Part shown: in pieces, positions 1 to 11,339 of the stretch
Numbering within the stretch: position 1 is the stretch's first letter
Layout: each line of letters begins with the position of its first letter
Source: Tethya wilhelma
Taxonomy: Eukaryota > Porifera > Demospongiae > Tethyida > Tethyidae
Assembly (NCBI GenBank): GCA_964030475.1
Contig: CAXIPT010000010.1
Span: forward strand, 943,287 to 1,007,286
Reading direction: 5' to 3'
DNA length: 64,000 bases
Translations under genes and position numbers: made by a program
The notes under the pieces: model-generated
Database searches by the model: none
The model's input: only the letters and a program-made list of their open reading frames with translations
Told to the model about the DNA's origin: nothing

Positions 1-2060
1 TGATTGACTCAACCATTTAAAACCTTAAGAAGTTCTATAGTCAAAAAAAAACAAAAACAAAAGCGGATAAGCCGTGAGATGCACCTTTGGTGTGCTCAGC
101 CCAAATATTTATCACTTTTATCTACAAAATAATTAATAAAATAGTTTAGTAGTTAATTGTCATGCATGCACTCACCTTCTGTGATAGAAAGAAGAAACGT
201 CATGAACAGGTATATAGGTACTAGGTTCAGTCTAGAAATACTAAACAGTGCGGAGGTGAATCGAGAGAAATGATGAGCTCTAATTAGAGCTTTGACCTTC
301 GAACTACACAATTTGCCGTATGTATTATCTATGATGTATAGTGCACCTCACCATAAACTTCCAAAAAATTATTTTGCGAGTCTTCAAAATCTATGCGTAA
401 AACTGCATATCATTTGAATGCGCTTTGCACGTAGAATGCAAAAATCGCATTTGTTTAACTCTAGCAGTTAGCCAGACTGTTTTTTTATGTTGCCCGCATA
501 TTTTTACAAATTTTTATGGGTGATGATGCAATTACGTTGTCACTCTGACCACGAATGACATCACGTTGCTGTAGCAACGCATTTTGCAATTTTTTGCGTA
601 TGTGTGCATTAGCAGTGTTCTAAGCTGTTTTCCAGCAATTCTTTGTGTTTCTTGATGCTCTTCAACTGTTGAAGACAAAGATAAAACTCTGGAGAAGATT
701 CTGTTGCTAAAGAAAAGTTGAAAAACCAGTGATTAAGTGAGTCAAAAGCTGGATTATCCTCAGAAATCTCAATAACCCCCCACTACAGACTAATATGAAG
801 CAATGAATGTCTACAAAGCTGAATATACTGAGATATCAACTGCTCAAACAGTATTGCAGGCATTGTGCCTTTATTTGTGACTGAAATTCTTGATAAGGAT
901 GGATGAGAATCTCTGGCCAGGCTACGTTCTAAAGTCTGTGAAGGAGACAACCATACCTCGTCAAGCACTTGCTTAAGAAGAGTGTATTTGAGTATTTGCT
1001 GCTAGAAAACAGTGATATATGTGTGTTTCTACCTAAATAGCACCATAAACTTAATCAAATGGAGAGAATTTGAGCACAGTTAAGGATGTGAGTGTTGGCT
1101 CGATGTAATTACATTTTAACCGTCTTTTGGTGAATTATCCATCTGCGTATGACTCACTGACAATGAAAAGTGTTCAGGAAAATTTAGAAGAATCAGACAC
1201 TTAATGTATTACTATTTGAAATGCTTAAAACATGGAAGAAAAATGTTGGATTGCCTTAAAGTCTTAAAAGAAGAATTCACAATAATTATTGGCCACGCCC
1301 CTTGTTAAAACAACATTTTCTTCCTTCAGAAGATGTGATTTCAAAATTTCTTTTCTCAAAGTTGTTTTACTATCATTTAACTTCCATTTGCTTGAATTTG
1401 AGCACTTAAAACTGTATCTTGTGTGTCTAGTTAGCAATCTTAGAATGGTACGGAAATAACGGCAAAATGTGATTATTGCTCTTCTTTACAATTCAATACC
1501 CATTATTACAAATTTTTTTTCTCAGAAAGTTGTGTTTAAACATGAACAATATTCATATAGGAAATGAAGTTCTAGAAGTGTATGGTTAGGTAGTAGTTAC
1601 AGATGTTGTGATTTTTAATTAAAACAGTGTAGGTCAAAGGTTAATCATATTCATGAAAATAGACCCGCCCACTTTTTTCCTTAACCCCTCTAGAGTATCA
1701 TTACAAAGTTTGGATGAACAAATATGTATTATAACAGACTTATGATAAATTAAATGGGAGGTAGTATTTTGGAAGTTTATGCTGAGTTGCACTATAGGCT
1801 TGGAACAACGTATTTTGATCAACAATAACAAGTCCATAATCAATTACTTTTTAAACAATCACAATAAAAAAATTAAATATATAAGATAAAAATATACATG
1901 TAGATAATAATTATTACTACGAACCGGCACACAAAGAAACAGCCAGCCAACACTTGGAATCTCACAGTACCATACAAATGTGCTATATAATTATTGCCCA
2001 GCCAACGAGCAACTATTTACCACCTACAATTCGAGCAGTCGGAATGCAGTACATACACCG
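1..2060. other. AT-rich intergenic stretch
   Basis: I see no exon with convincing splice borders and no recognisable protein in either strand. The short open frames are low-complexity. The left edge cuts an unknown neighbour. Confidence 0.5.
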
Positions 2061-3621
2061 TCAAGGATTTCTTGAGCGCACAACAGAGTAAACTGCCACA
2101 GACAGTACAATTATGATAACCAGGACAACAGAAGAGCCCACAACCAATAGACCAAATCCTCCAATTTTAGTCCCAAGAGGAGAAAACAGTTCTTTCGACT
2201 CAGCAATCAGAAATGTAGTTTGTGGCATTGTAGTGGACTTGTACAAGAAACAGAGAAGAGTGCGTTCATGATACGAGGGTGGGAAACGAACAGCGGAGCA
2301 ATTCGTAGGAATTTGACAAGACTTTGGGTTTGGAAGGGTTGAGCTATTAATGTAGACTACGTAGGCTGAAATAGAGTAGTTTACAGTGACATTTTGGTAG
2401 CTTGGTACATCGAGGATAATGTTATAGTAACCACTGTTCTCTTTTGTGACTGGGTACTCTTTTTCCGAGCATATCCCACTTCCATTTTTGCCAATTTCCA
2501 GAGAAGAATTATGCACAGTATCACTGGTAGTGTTTGTGTGGTAGTGAACATAATCAGATGCAGCAAATCGATTGTTGAAGACATAGAGGTGGGCATTACT
2601 TAGAGAGTCTTTACGGTCACTTAACAGACAGATGTTCACAGTCACTGTGGATCCTGGCATGAGGTAGGGTAGACGATTGGCAGTACTTCTGGGGAGAGTC
2701 ATTCGAGAATAGGGAAGTTCAAAGCTTTTGTCTTTACTGAAGTTTGAAAATCTTGTTTGTTGTAGCTTCTCCAACTCCTCATCACTGGCGCTATAGATAC
2801 CAACGTTGTAAACACCATCATAGCCATCTGCTGAAACGTTCTTTTCGAGGTGGAGACTCTTCATCAACCAGTAGTCTTGACCACACACAACAGCTTCCCC
2901 TTCAGAAGGTCGGAGTTCAACTTCTCGTTGTCTAGTGTCCACGTGTGAGAGATAGTACACCAGTAGGAAGAACAGAGCAAGGAGAATTAAGAGTACATTT
3001 AAAACTATTGAGTTTGATAGGACTACTGCTAGTGTTATCTTGCATCGATGTCTACGACAGAATGCTTCTTGGACGTTTTCTGAAAAAGACAAATTGCCAG
3101 ATACAGTACATTCATGCCTGATCATACTGTAAATGTTTATAACTGCAATAATTATAGCTAACAGACTATTACTGTCAACGAGGCTTGCAGGGGTGTCCCC
3201 ACTATGCACAGAGTTGCATTTAAAAAAACAAAGAAATGGGCAAGGGAGGGGGAGTGGGGGCAAAATACAAGATGTATGTTAAAAGAGAAAGGTGTACCAT
3301 TATAATAAACAGTCTCAGACGTCCTACTGTGAAAGCTCAAAAAGCTTGTCCTTTGAAAAAACTGTATCAATGCAAAGGAGGCTTTAAGTGGAAGCATGCA
3401 GATGGTCTACTGGCTAGCAAAGAACAAAGTTGCTGAAACTAAAGCATATGCTTTTCACAATCCATGCAAGGTTTGGAATGGGAATGAAACAATCTTACAC
3501 TTACCATCTTCACCACTGTCAGTATCACTGCTATCACCATCACTACCATTAATGCCATAACTGGGATTTGTCTGGCCCTCAAGTAACTTAGTAGTATCAG
3601 TTGTTCCTGGGGAGTACTCAT
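2061..3621 (-). CDS. Two-pass membrane protein, copy A (last two exons)
   Basis: Two exons are visible. A linker exon 3621-3505 (117 nt, acidic and Ser/Asp-rich) ends in a GTAAGT donor. The terminal exon 3079-2061 follows a TTTTTCAG acceptor and ends in a stop. Both junctions are phase 1. The terminal exon encodes a Cys-rich start, a hydrophobic segment (LLILLALFFLLVYYL), an ectodomain opening with REVELRPSEG and carrying at least eight N-glycosylation sequons, a second hydrophobic segment near the end and a tail of about six residues. It is a clear paralogue of the terminal exons at 20901-21886 and 36889-37895, sharing LPYLMPGSTVTVNICL and ASDEELE. I know no named family for it. An N-terminal cytoplasmic part is inferred from copy B. 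The upstream exons are not identified; the next gene to the right is a protease with its own stop. Confidence 0.75.
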
Positions 3622-4235
3622 CTGTAGGAATAAAATTAAAGGAACTGTGTCACTGTATAAACGCAGTTTTGTTATCAAAAATAGAATGCGAGAAATTTTG
3701 TGACATTTTTTGTTGACAAACGCACAATACACATTATGTGCACGGAGCTAGTATCTGGACGTGGTACCCAGATCGCACTATAGAAACAAAACTAAAAACA
3801 TTACAAAAGGTGATAGAATATCACAAAACGTAGGTCACGCATTCTATTTTTAGTAACAAAACAGTGCTTACAGTAATTACACAGTTCCTTTAATATTATG
3901 TACACATGCAATTTATCACACAGTACAATGTCATGTATCATAATTTAACAACAATACACACAATATAGGTTATGGTACATCTAGAATAAAATAATCATAC
4001 ATGAATGGAGGCTATTGTCTATCGAACTAAACCCTTTTTTTCCCCTACGTATACCCCTGATCTATAACAGGGGGAAAGAACAGGGATAGAAAAAAGGGTC
4101 TAGCTAGATAAGACTAGAAAGGAGGCTCATGTGACACAAATTAAAGCATTACATGTTGGGTCAATGGTATCGCCTCCTCCTGCCTGAACTGAGGGGTTTC
4201 CAACACTCGGTTCATGAAAATGCACTTCAATGCTT
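3440..4235 (-). repeat. Inverted duplicate of 18374-19135
   Basis: About 750 bp containing the linker exon 3621-3505, a miniature element and flanking intron reappears in reverse orientation at 18374-19135, with many small differences. Shared landmarks include the exon, the hairpin element and the sequence around 4150 (ACATGTAATGCTTTAATTTG in reverse complement). Confidence 0.8.
3636..3893. repeat. 258-bp miniature inverted-repeat element (TTAAAGGAACTGTGT family)
   Basis: It begins TTAAAGGAACTGTGT and ends with ACACAGTTCCTTTAA. Related copies lie at 18687-18943 and 42806-43078. No coding capacity, so probably a non-autonomous DNA transposon. Confidence 0.75.
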
Positions 4236-4251
4236 GTACCTGTACATTATA

Positions 4252-4254
<3 letters not shown>

Positions 4255-4287
<33 letters not shown>
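4255..4287. repeat. TG microsatellite next to an undetermined base
   Basis: Pure TG dinucleotide run ending at the n at 4288. Open frames crossing it are artefacts. Confidence 0.9.
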
Positions 4288-4288
4288 N

Positions 4289-4870
4289 CATGTACCACAC
4301 CATGGTATGGTGCACGTACACATAATTATAAAACATTAATTTGCAGAGCCTTACCTCAATGTGATCGGCTTGCATTAATTTTAATCAGCTATAGCGCTAC
4401 AGCAGTATAGCCTGTCAGGCTGATGATGGATCGAAATTTCGGGAACAGCTATGACAGCTATGAGCATCGACACAAATCACGATTGACCTTTTTTATTTTG
4501 CTGATTCAGCTATTCTTCATACGAATTAATTTTTTAAGCCTTGCATGTTCGTATAATAGGAGAGAGCATGCTTTGATCATGCGTACGTAGAACAAACTTT
4601 ATGATAAAAGATTATATACAATGTTTTTATTACAATTTAGATATCATTTCAATAGTCACATATATGCATAAAACCATACATTAGTGCATTGATGTATATA
4701 TTATAATGGCAATGTGAACACAACAAAAATTATGTCCGTGCAAAGTACTGTAACAAAATTCTCTTACTTATGGCGAGTGCATGCGCAAATTCAATGAGGA
4801 GGAACATTTAGGAAGAGTTACGACTCCTTGCTGTCAGATTCTCTTGCAACAGCTAAACCTTCTCTAAAGT
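4289..4870. other. Intergenic stretch between copy A and the protease
   Basis: AT-rich, without a recognisable exon. It is the 3' flank of the minus-strand protease. Confidence 0.5.
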
Positions 4871-6094
4871 TCACTTTCTTCCTGCAATTAATTGTTTCCT
4901 TTCATAGTCGCCTATTTTTTCTTTGAAGAAGCGGACTGGATCAAGCACATAGAGATCACCTTGAGGCCGTGTCATTCTATTTTTTGCAAGAAAATCTTCC
5001 AAAAAAGTAGAATTTCGATATACCTCTTTATCTGCATCATTAGTCACATACTTCTTTGAGAACTGAAGCAAGAGAGCTATTAGACCGGCTACGGCAGGAG
5101 CAGCACAAGAAGTACCCTGACTACTCGTGTATTCATTACTAGTGTGTGCCACTGGGTGTAACACAGCCTTCCCTGGAGCATAACAGCTAACATTGCCTTG
5201 AGGAGTAATGTTCATTCTTTCTCCTAGCTCATCATGAGCTCCCACAGAAATCACTCCCGATATATTTGCAGGAAATTGAAGGCCTCCTTTATGAATTCCA
5301 AAGTTTCCAGCAGCAGCAACAATGACCACTCCTTTACTCATTAGCCCTTTTAGATGTTTTTCTATTTCCTTTTGATTTCGATCACCAGGGATATATTCGA
5401 TGCCAAATGACATTGAAACAACATCAGGTGCATATCTGTTCCCTTCATCTTTCATCTTGATCAAATCTTTGAGAGCATTGATAATTGAATCTTCATCATA
5501 GTCCCCTCCCACCGAACAAATCCACAGTGTTGATTTAGGGGCAACCCCTCCATTCTTGACGTCACCAAATGGTTCCCCTCCAGCAACAAAAGCTGCCATG
5601 GTTCCATGGCTGTCAATGACCTTGTCACTGTTTGGTGCACCCCATTCAGCAGTGGTCTCTCCTTCTTTAGGGAGGTATCTACGTCCTCGTAACCGTCCTT
5701 CATCAAAGGCTGTTTTGAATCCATCATGTTTATAACTCACACCATTGTCAATTATAGCAATTACAATGCCTTCTCCATTCAGTTGGTCACTGATTTCATT
5801 TAGTCTCCAAACTATATAAGCGGAAGTATGATCGTTTTTTGATTCTGAAAGAGAAGTGACTCTTTTGAAATCAGTAGTAAAATTCTGTTCACAACAGTAG
5901 CCTTTGTTTGTCTCTGAAGTTATGACAGGTGTGGCAGAAGAATTGTCTGAATTTTCAAAGCAAGTTGGAGGAGGTTCTTGTTGAACAGTCTTTGATTTTT
6001 TGGCTACATAGATGTTAATGTGGATGCATGTACATGCATGTACATAACAGACACAAATTACAACAATTACTAACTTTTTGGCACATATAATCAT
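4871..6094 (-). CDS. Subtilisin-like serine protease (S8) domain
   Basis: A continuous frame ending in a stop at 4871 carries the full subtilase set in order: catalytic Asp in IAIIDNGV, His in DSHGTMAAFVAGG, oxyanion Asn in VAAAGNFG and Ser in SSQGTSCAAP. The domain is compact (about 310 residues), so it is predicted active. Two N-termini are possible. One is an ATG at 6094, which gives a hydrophobic stretch (KLVIVVICVCYV) that could be a signal peptide or anchor. The other is a splice acceptor at 6004 (CTATGTAG) that would begin the exon at 6003 in phase 1 with a Pro/Thr-rich segment. The second fits the phase-1 donor of the linker exon 7100-6948 upstream and would make this the C-terminal part of a Roc-COR-derived gene. 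The acceptor has a weak pyrimidine tract, so I do not decide between them. Confidence 0.85.
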   Translation of the reverse strand: MIICAKKLVIVVICVCYVHACTCIHINIYVAKKSKTVQQEPPPTCFENSDNSSATPVITSETNKGYCCEQNFTTDFKRVTSLSESKNDHTSAYIVWRLNEISDQLNGEGIVIAIIDNGVSYKHDGFKTAFDEGRLRGRRYLPKEGETTAEWGAPNSDKVIDSHGTMAAFVAGGEPFGDVKNGGVAPKSTLWICSVGGDYDEDSIINALKDLIKMKDEGNRYAPDVVSMSFGIEYIPGDRNQKEIEKHLKGLMSKGVVIVAAAGNFGIHKGGLQFPANISGVISVGAHDELGERMNITPQGNVSCYAPGKAVLHPVAHTSNEYTSSQGTSCAAPAVAGLIALLLQFSKKYVTNDADKEVYRNSTFLEDFLAKNRMTRPQGDLYVLDPVRFFKEKIGDYERKQLIAGRK

Positions 6095-6130
6095 GATAGA
6101 TGAATCAGTAATTAAAGTACGGTTACCATA

Positions 6131-6547
6131 TTACGGTATAGAGGGATTCCGGAAAACTATTAGCCAATTAGCGCTTCAGACTTTGACCACGCCTCTTGTG
6201 GGCCAACGATAGCGTTGCCATATGTTTCACGTAAAAAAGAACAATTTTGCATAGCAGAAATTTCAAAGCATTTTTGGCAATTTGCTCATGGATGTTATTA
6301 TTAGAGAGTGTTAAGTAAGTACATTGAGTTTTTTTTTTGCAGTAAACTTACTTAGAATTGCTCTTTTGTCACAAAATTTGCTTGCACTTTACATTGTAGA
6401 GCATAGGGAAACTCGATCCCTTGCCCACAAAAGGTGTGATCAATAATGGGCGTGGTACTTCTGCGTGAACGTATAGTGTTAATTAGAACTTCAAAAACTT
6501 TCAACTCTGTTGATTGGCTAACTGCATGTTTTGTGGAATCTCTGTAT
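6131..6547. repeat. Miniature element with inverted ends
   Basis: The left end (TATAGAGGGATTCC, then TTAGCCAAT) is inverted at the right (ATTGGCTAA, then GGAATCTCTGTATA). No protein. It lies just upstream of the protease frame and may carry part of its 5' region. Confidence 0.6.
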
Positions 6548-6947
6548 ATAAGTATTTACATGTAAAGAACCAGGAGGTTAGGGTCTGCATGGTACATATC
6601 CACATGCACATGAGGTCGAACAAGGGTCTAAGAAAGAAAGTAAATGTGAAGTGGAAATTCGTCACTTGAGTGACCAATCTACAGTATAAGTTCAGAGTAG
6701 GCCAAGCTACTTGGAGCTTGTATTGCTCACAATACTTCTTGAGGGCAGTGGTACTAGGGGCCCTCAGGCTATAATATGTACCCATTATCAGATTAATTGA
6801 GTTTCAAAGTACGTGAATTTGACAGGGATTTTGATAGTGCAAATTGTCAAATTAAAATCTGTCAATTTTACATTTTGTGGAGCAAACTATCAAAATTTTG
6901 GCTGTCAATATACTTACGGCTATAATAGTATTGTCACTAAGTCTTAC
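6548..6947. other. Non-coding stretch, probable intron
   Basis: No exon seen. It lies between the possible protease exon and linker exon 7100-6948. Confidence 0.4.
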
Positions 6948-8014
6948 TTTTCCTTTCAGTGGCGAGTGAAGTAGTAGTGACAAGGGGTATTTGTGGGGGC
7001 TCTTGGTGAGAGGAAGCTGGTTTGGTGTTTTGTCCAGTGGTTGGAGGATAGAATGAGTCCAGTGTTGGCACCTTATGTCGAGAACCACTGTCACTCTCTT
7101 CTGTGAGAAGTATTGCATGCACTGTAATAACATTTCTGTTTAATACTGCCAGCAATCTGACCACTACAACTCTAAGTGCATCCATAGAATGCTGCACATT
7201 TTATATACTGAGTATTTTAGAGATTACCATAATATTATTATAGCTAGAAATTTTCGAGGAGTACAAATTTCGCTGTTTTCGCGGATCACCGCCGATCCGC
7301 GTAAATTTTACCCGCAAAATTTTAGGGATTGCAATACAATATGGGTGGGGCTGCTCGATCCTCGGAAATTAAATCGCGAAAAGTTTGGCGATCGCCTTTC
7401 TGCAAAAATTTTATTCCTCGAAAATTTCTTAGCTATGGTATACCTTTGAGTGATATAGCACTGGTTGGAGGATAGAAAGAGTCCAACGTTGTTGGAAGCA
7501 CATGTTCATGACTGATTGGCTCTTTTGCATAATTATGTGTGAGGTATGAAGTGCACTTAATGAGTAACTATAATAACAGGTTCCAAACATATGATTGTGG
7601 TACCATATAGCGGGAAATTTTCGCAGGTCCAAATTTTCGCGATAAAGCATGTAGGAACGCTATAGTTCATTTTTTTCGCAGTTCAATTTTTCGCGGATGC
7701 TACATCCAGCAATGACGTACGTGCACGTGCGCAAGCACTATTCGAGTCATGCACGTGTTCAGATTTTCGTGGTTCTTTTTTTCGCGGTCATATCACCACC
7801 ACGAAAATCGCGAAAATTAGAACCCTGCGAAAATTTCCTGATATATATACGGTATTGTGAACTAGTAGACTACGATTAGCTCATACTATTATTATAGTAC
7901 CTGATGAAGACGTACTTCCATTGTCACATTCAGTTTCAGGGAACATCAAAGAGCCTTGAGGTTGACTAGCAGTTTTTAATTTAACTCTCATATCGACATC
8001 AGTTGCTTGAATGC
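6948..8014 (-). CDS. Linker exons downstream of the Roc-COR remnant
   Basis: Three exons, all phase 1-1: 8014-7901, 7524-7444 and 7100-6948. The first is a clear relative of exon 25580-25458 (shared IQATDV or VQATDV and QGSL), and the other two are relatives of 25313-25236 (shared LDSFYPPT or LESFYPPT). They encode a hydrophilic, Pro/Ser/Thr-rich tether with no known domain. Exon 7100-6948 is longer and ends at AAAA|GTAAGAC. In exon 7524-7444 the acceptor that reads GCAG in the other copies is GCAA, so it is probably skipped or uses a shifted AG. Skipping it would keep the frame. The exons follow the broken Roc-COR copy and precede the subtilase frame. Confidence 0.6.
7226..7440. repeat. Miniature inverted-repeat element in an intron
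   Basis: The ends TAGCTAGAAATTTTCGAGG and its inverted partner CCTCGAAAATTTCTTAGCTA bracket about 215 bp. It sits directly beside exon 7524-7444 and supplies that exon's donor-side intron. Confidence 0.7.
7601..7854. repeat. Miniature inverted-repeat element (TACCGTATAGC type)
   Basis: Ends resemble TACCATATAGCGGGAAATTTT and its inverse ATATACGGTA. Other elements with related tips are at 32077-32296 and 41678-41843. Confidence 0.7.
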
Positions 8015-8109
8015 CTACATGTATAGTATATACAGAGTGAGTGACTATCAATTAAAGTTAGTCTAAAAGTAGCTATATAAAATAATTACATTGCAAGAAG
8101 TTAACTTAC

Positions 8110-9570
8110 CAGGGGGACTATTATATTCACAGTAGTCAGAGAGCCAAATTTGATGTTTTTTCCTAAACAGAGTTCCACTGTAAGTGTCATTTCTGTTGCA
8201 ATGCCACCACTTTCCGTTATCACTAATTCTGGCAAGATGAGAAGACTCCTGGTTGCTACAAGGACAGATAAAACCAATCCTTGGTTTCAGATGACTACAT
8301 CCCTCGATCTCAGCAGCTCTGGCCAAACCAACAAAAAGTGTAGAGCGGATATTAGCATATGGTGTAGGACAACCTTGCTGAACCTGGATGTGGATCTCAA
8401 TGAACTCAAACGAGTAGATTAAGGTCATTGTGATGGGGAAGTCAGTGTGTTGGAATCTGATGCAGTTCTTAAATAGGCAAATTGGCTGACCACTTCCTTC
8501 AGCTACCTTCCAGGGAGTCCGATTTTGAAGAAAAGCTACTAAAGCACTAAAAAGACTTGTTGGGAAAAGGCCTCCAGCATAATAGATGAGTAGTGGGGCA
8601 ACTCCATGGTGAGCTTAAAGGAAGACGATAAGAAGAGACCTTATCGACTGAGAGCTGGCGAAGAACACAAGGCATAAAGTAATCCTCATCAGTGAAAAGA
8701 GCAAATACAAGCTGGTTAGAAAGTACATCCAAGAGCTCTTGAGGAGTAAAAAGGTTGTCAATGTAGCGATAATGTGAATTAAACCGCTTCAGGAAGGTGA
8801 CATTCACAATAGCATGTTTCCCAAAGCGCAAAGAATTGAAGTCATTTAATGACTGGGCTTGCACAGATGACAATTAAATTTTAGTACCAGGCACACCGTT
8901 AAGATAGTGACTGTAAGTAACTAATTCACTGATCTTATCAAGAAAAACCTGTGAGGTTGTGAAAACGACATTAGGAAGGACTTTTGGAAAGAACTTTAAA
9001 AGGTTGAGACTCACAAAGTAGTCAAGAGCTGCTAGGAGGCGGGGTTTATCCATTTCGAGTTTACTAGCTACTTTGAGGCATTCGTCAAGACTCAAAACTA
9101 ACTGTGACTTCTTTTGTGCTAGTTCTTGTAGCTGCTGTTCTAACACAAACCAGCTAAGAGGGATCTTCACCTCAACTTTTTTGCACCCTTGCACGACAGC
9201 TTCCCGAAATTGAGCAATTGTCTGACGATCTTGGAAATCAGATTCTTTAGCATTTATTACATACATCAATTGCTTGGGTTGACTGAAGATCACATGCTTT
9301 TTAAGGCCTTCTAATGGCTTAGCCATGTCAAGAATTTTCTTATTTTTGACATCAATCGATTCATTGCTGACTGATTCTTTATCCTTATGTGTGCCGATGA
9401 AGAATAACGCAGGAGCGTCACTATCATGCACCAGAGAGGTTTATTCGTGACTGCATCGTCTGAAGACAATTCTTAATGGTTTGTGAGAGAAGAAGAGTAG
9501 GTTGCGCCACAAAGCTTTCCTCCTTCATAGTAACCTATGGTTGGATGGCTCGAAAGGTCTTCATTAGAAA
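8110..9570 (-). pseudogene. Decayed Roc-COR GTPase copy
   Basis: This matches the second half of the intact exon 28831-26978 along its length: the THKD G4 motif, the COR domain and the Cys-containing C-terminal segment ending at an SPPG donor at 8110. The copy is broken at several places. Homology stops at about 9570, before the G3 motif. An 8-nt deletion and small insertions lie around 9435-9470. There is an in-frame TAA at 8876-8874 where the intact copy has a leucine codon, and a net 4-nt insertion near 8605 shifts the frame. Downstream linker exons are still recognisable. It is either a dead duplicate or a badly assembled allele. Roc-COR proteins are GTP-binding signalling proteins that dimerise through COR; no function is expected here. 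Confidence 0.85.
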
Positions 9571-9635
9571 GAGAGAGAGAGAGAAGCCCATTGCAACCTT
9601 GATCACAATCTTCCTAGTCAGCTATAGGTACTTAC

Positions 9636-9937
9636 AGCTAGTTTTTCATCAGGCCAGCAGTACCCTTCAGCAGAGAAGACAACTCGTGACTTGAAGTCCT
9701 TAAACTTTTCAAGAATAACGTCTGCACCAGCTGTGAACACCACATCATAGCTGTACACATGTAGGCATTATAATTATTGGTGGACCTGTAAAGTATATAC
9801 AAGAATAGCATTGGCTTACCTATCAACAAACATGATGATCAGGTTCTTCTCGTCTTTCCACTTTTGTGATCTTTTGTACCCCCACCAGGGTAACGTACGA
9901 TGTCCCCTCCAGTCCACTTCTGACCCATCCCAATAAC
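9636..9937 (-). pseudogene. Fragment of procollagen-lysine hydroxylase-type glycosyltransferase domain
   Basis: Two adjacent exons, 9937-9820 and 9750-9636, resemble the N-terminal glycosyltransferase region of lysyl hydroxylases (PLOD family): GMGQKWTGGDIVRYPGGG, IIMFVDSYDVVFTAG and FSAEGYCWPDEKLA, including the DxD-like region. The splice sites are good (TTCACAG, GTAAG, GTACAG, GTAAGT). Exon 9937-9820 needs a frame change near 9880 to join its two conserved halves, so the fragment is broken as given. No further exons of the enzyme are visible on either side; homology to the Roc-COR copy begins about 70 bases downstream. It looks like a piece of a housekeeping gene dragged into the cluster, or a join artefact. 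Confidence 0.75.
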
Positions 9938-11104
9938 CTGTGAATACATGTGAAAGTAAGTGAATGGTCAGAACTTATTGACAACATTTATTGTACTCTC
10001 TAGCTTTTGGAAAAAAAGACACTATTCCAGCAGACGAACACACAAACACCATGTTCGAGTATACAGTTTACTAGCCAATTGACCCAACAAAGAAATCTGG
10101 TATAGTTGGCTACAATACACACACATAAGTATACAAAAACATAATAGAGGGCACGAGGAACATAGGAAGAAGGAAAAGACTATGTGGGGGAAAGACTGTA
10201 CATTGAGAAATCTCAGAATTCCAACGGTTGCTAGAATAGTCTTCCATTTGAGTCATGTTATTCACTTACAAACTCTTGGAAAAGTTCATTTTTGGCAGCT
10301 CAAATTACCTACGTGACGTCATAAATGGGTGTGGTTTTAGTTAATAATAAGTGCGTGTTCTTAGTAACCACGCAGTTGTCCTTCATATTTCGTGGTAAAG
10401 AAGTCGGGATTGTTTCATCAGACTCTTCAAAAGAACTTAAATTGTCAACTACATTGTAAATATTTGAGTTTTGACTTTCTTTGGTTTGTATGTGAACGAG
10501 ACTTCTTATTTTCAGATATTTCGCATACGTTAAAATTTTAACAACTTTCTTACGTATAATGATCACGTGCAGTTAAAATGTTATGTTTGTAGGATCCTAG
10601 GAGGCCAAAGTACATGATTTCGATCACGGTCGATACCTGGGTCTTAGTGTAGACTGAATAGGGTCACAGCTGTTTTAAACTACATTGAAGGGGATTAGGA
10701 ACAGGATGGAATAATACAGACGAGGTACGATGTGAGCGTGCCTATGGCAAGCTGACAAGCCCATTTCAAATGTGATTGTATTACATGGATGAGCATTAAC
10801 AATACATTAACATACCTGCTGCTAATAAACCATAAAACAGCTGGCCACATACAGCCATAAACAGTAGCATGCAACTTCACGGTAATTTTTATCGACTGTG
10901 AAAGAGGAGGAGAGATTAAAAACACGAACACACAAAGAGGGGGGGAAATAGTACACAAGGAACTCCCGAGATCACTCACTCACTGACTATAAATTTTTCG
11001 TACAGCTCAAATTTTCTTACAAACTAACAAGAAACACGCTAGACTCGAATCAATGGATGTACAAATCATAGTGATTTTATTACAGATCCCTTTTACTTAC
11101 CTAC
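9938..11104. other. Intergenic or intronic stretch
   Basis: No supported exon. An open minus-strand frame at 10566-10309 shows no family resemblance and I do not call it. AT-rich with short homopolymers. Confidence 0.4.
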
Positions 11105-11191
11105 CTCGTGAAGTAGGAGGATTACTGTTACAGTAGCTTGTAATGGTCTCAGTCTGGACAGAATCAGGCCTAGATGATCTAAGATCTACCT
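11105..11191 (-). CDS. Orphan phase 1-1 linker exon
   Basis: An 87-nt exon bounded by a CAATTTTCAG acceptor and a GTAGGTAAG donor reads through in one frame only (VDLRSSRPDSVQTETITSY, then a Cys and a Pro/Ser/Thr end). Its length class, phase and composition match the linker exons of the two-pass and Roc-COR genes. No flanking coding exon could be linked to it; the Kelch gene to the right ends in its own stop. Confidence 0.5.
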
Positions 11192-11339
11192 CTGAAAATT
11201 GAGGCTCATAATTTGTTTGACCACGTGGGTTTATACTAGGCGCGAAATTTTAGGTGTATGAATATCATTATAATAATTGCAAATGACTATATACACACAA
11301 CAGTTACACCTAACCATTTCTCATCTAAAATTATAAAAA

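Noticed and set aside
8547..9431. Two adjacent functional Roc-COR genes
   Set aside because: They are pieces of one homologous exon broken by an in-frame stop and frameshifts.
10309..10566. Minus-strand open frame of 85 codons
   Set aside because: No clear splice borders and no recognised domain; composition is compatible with chance.
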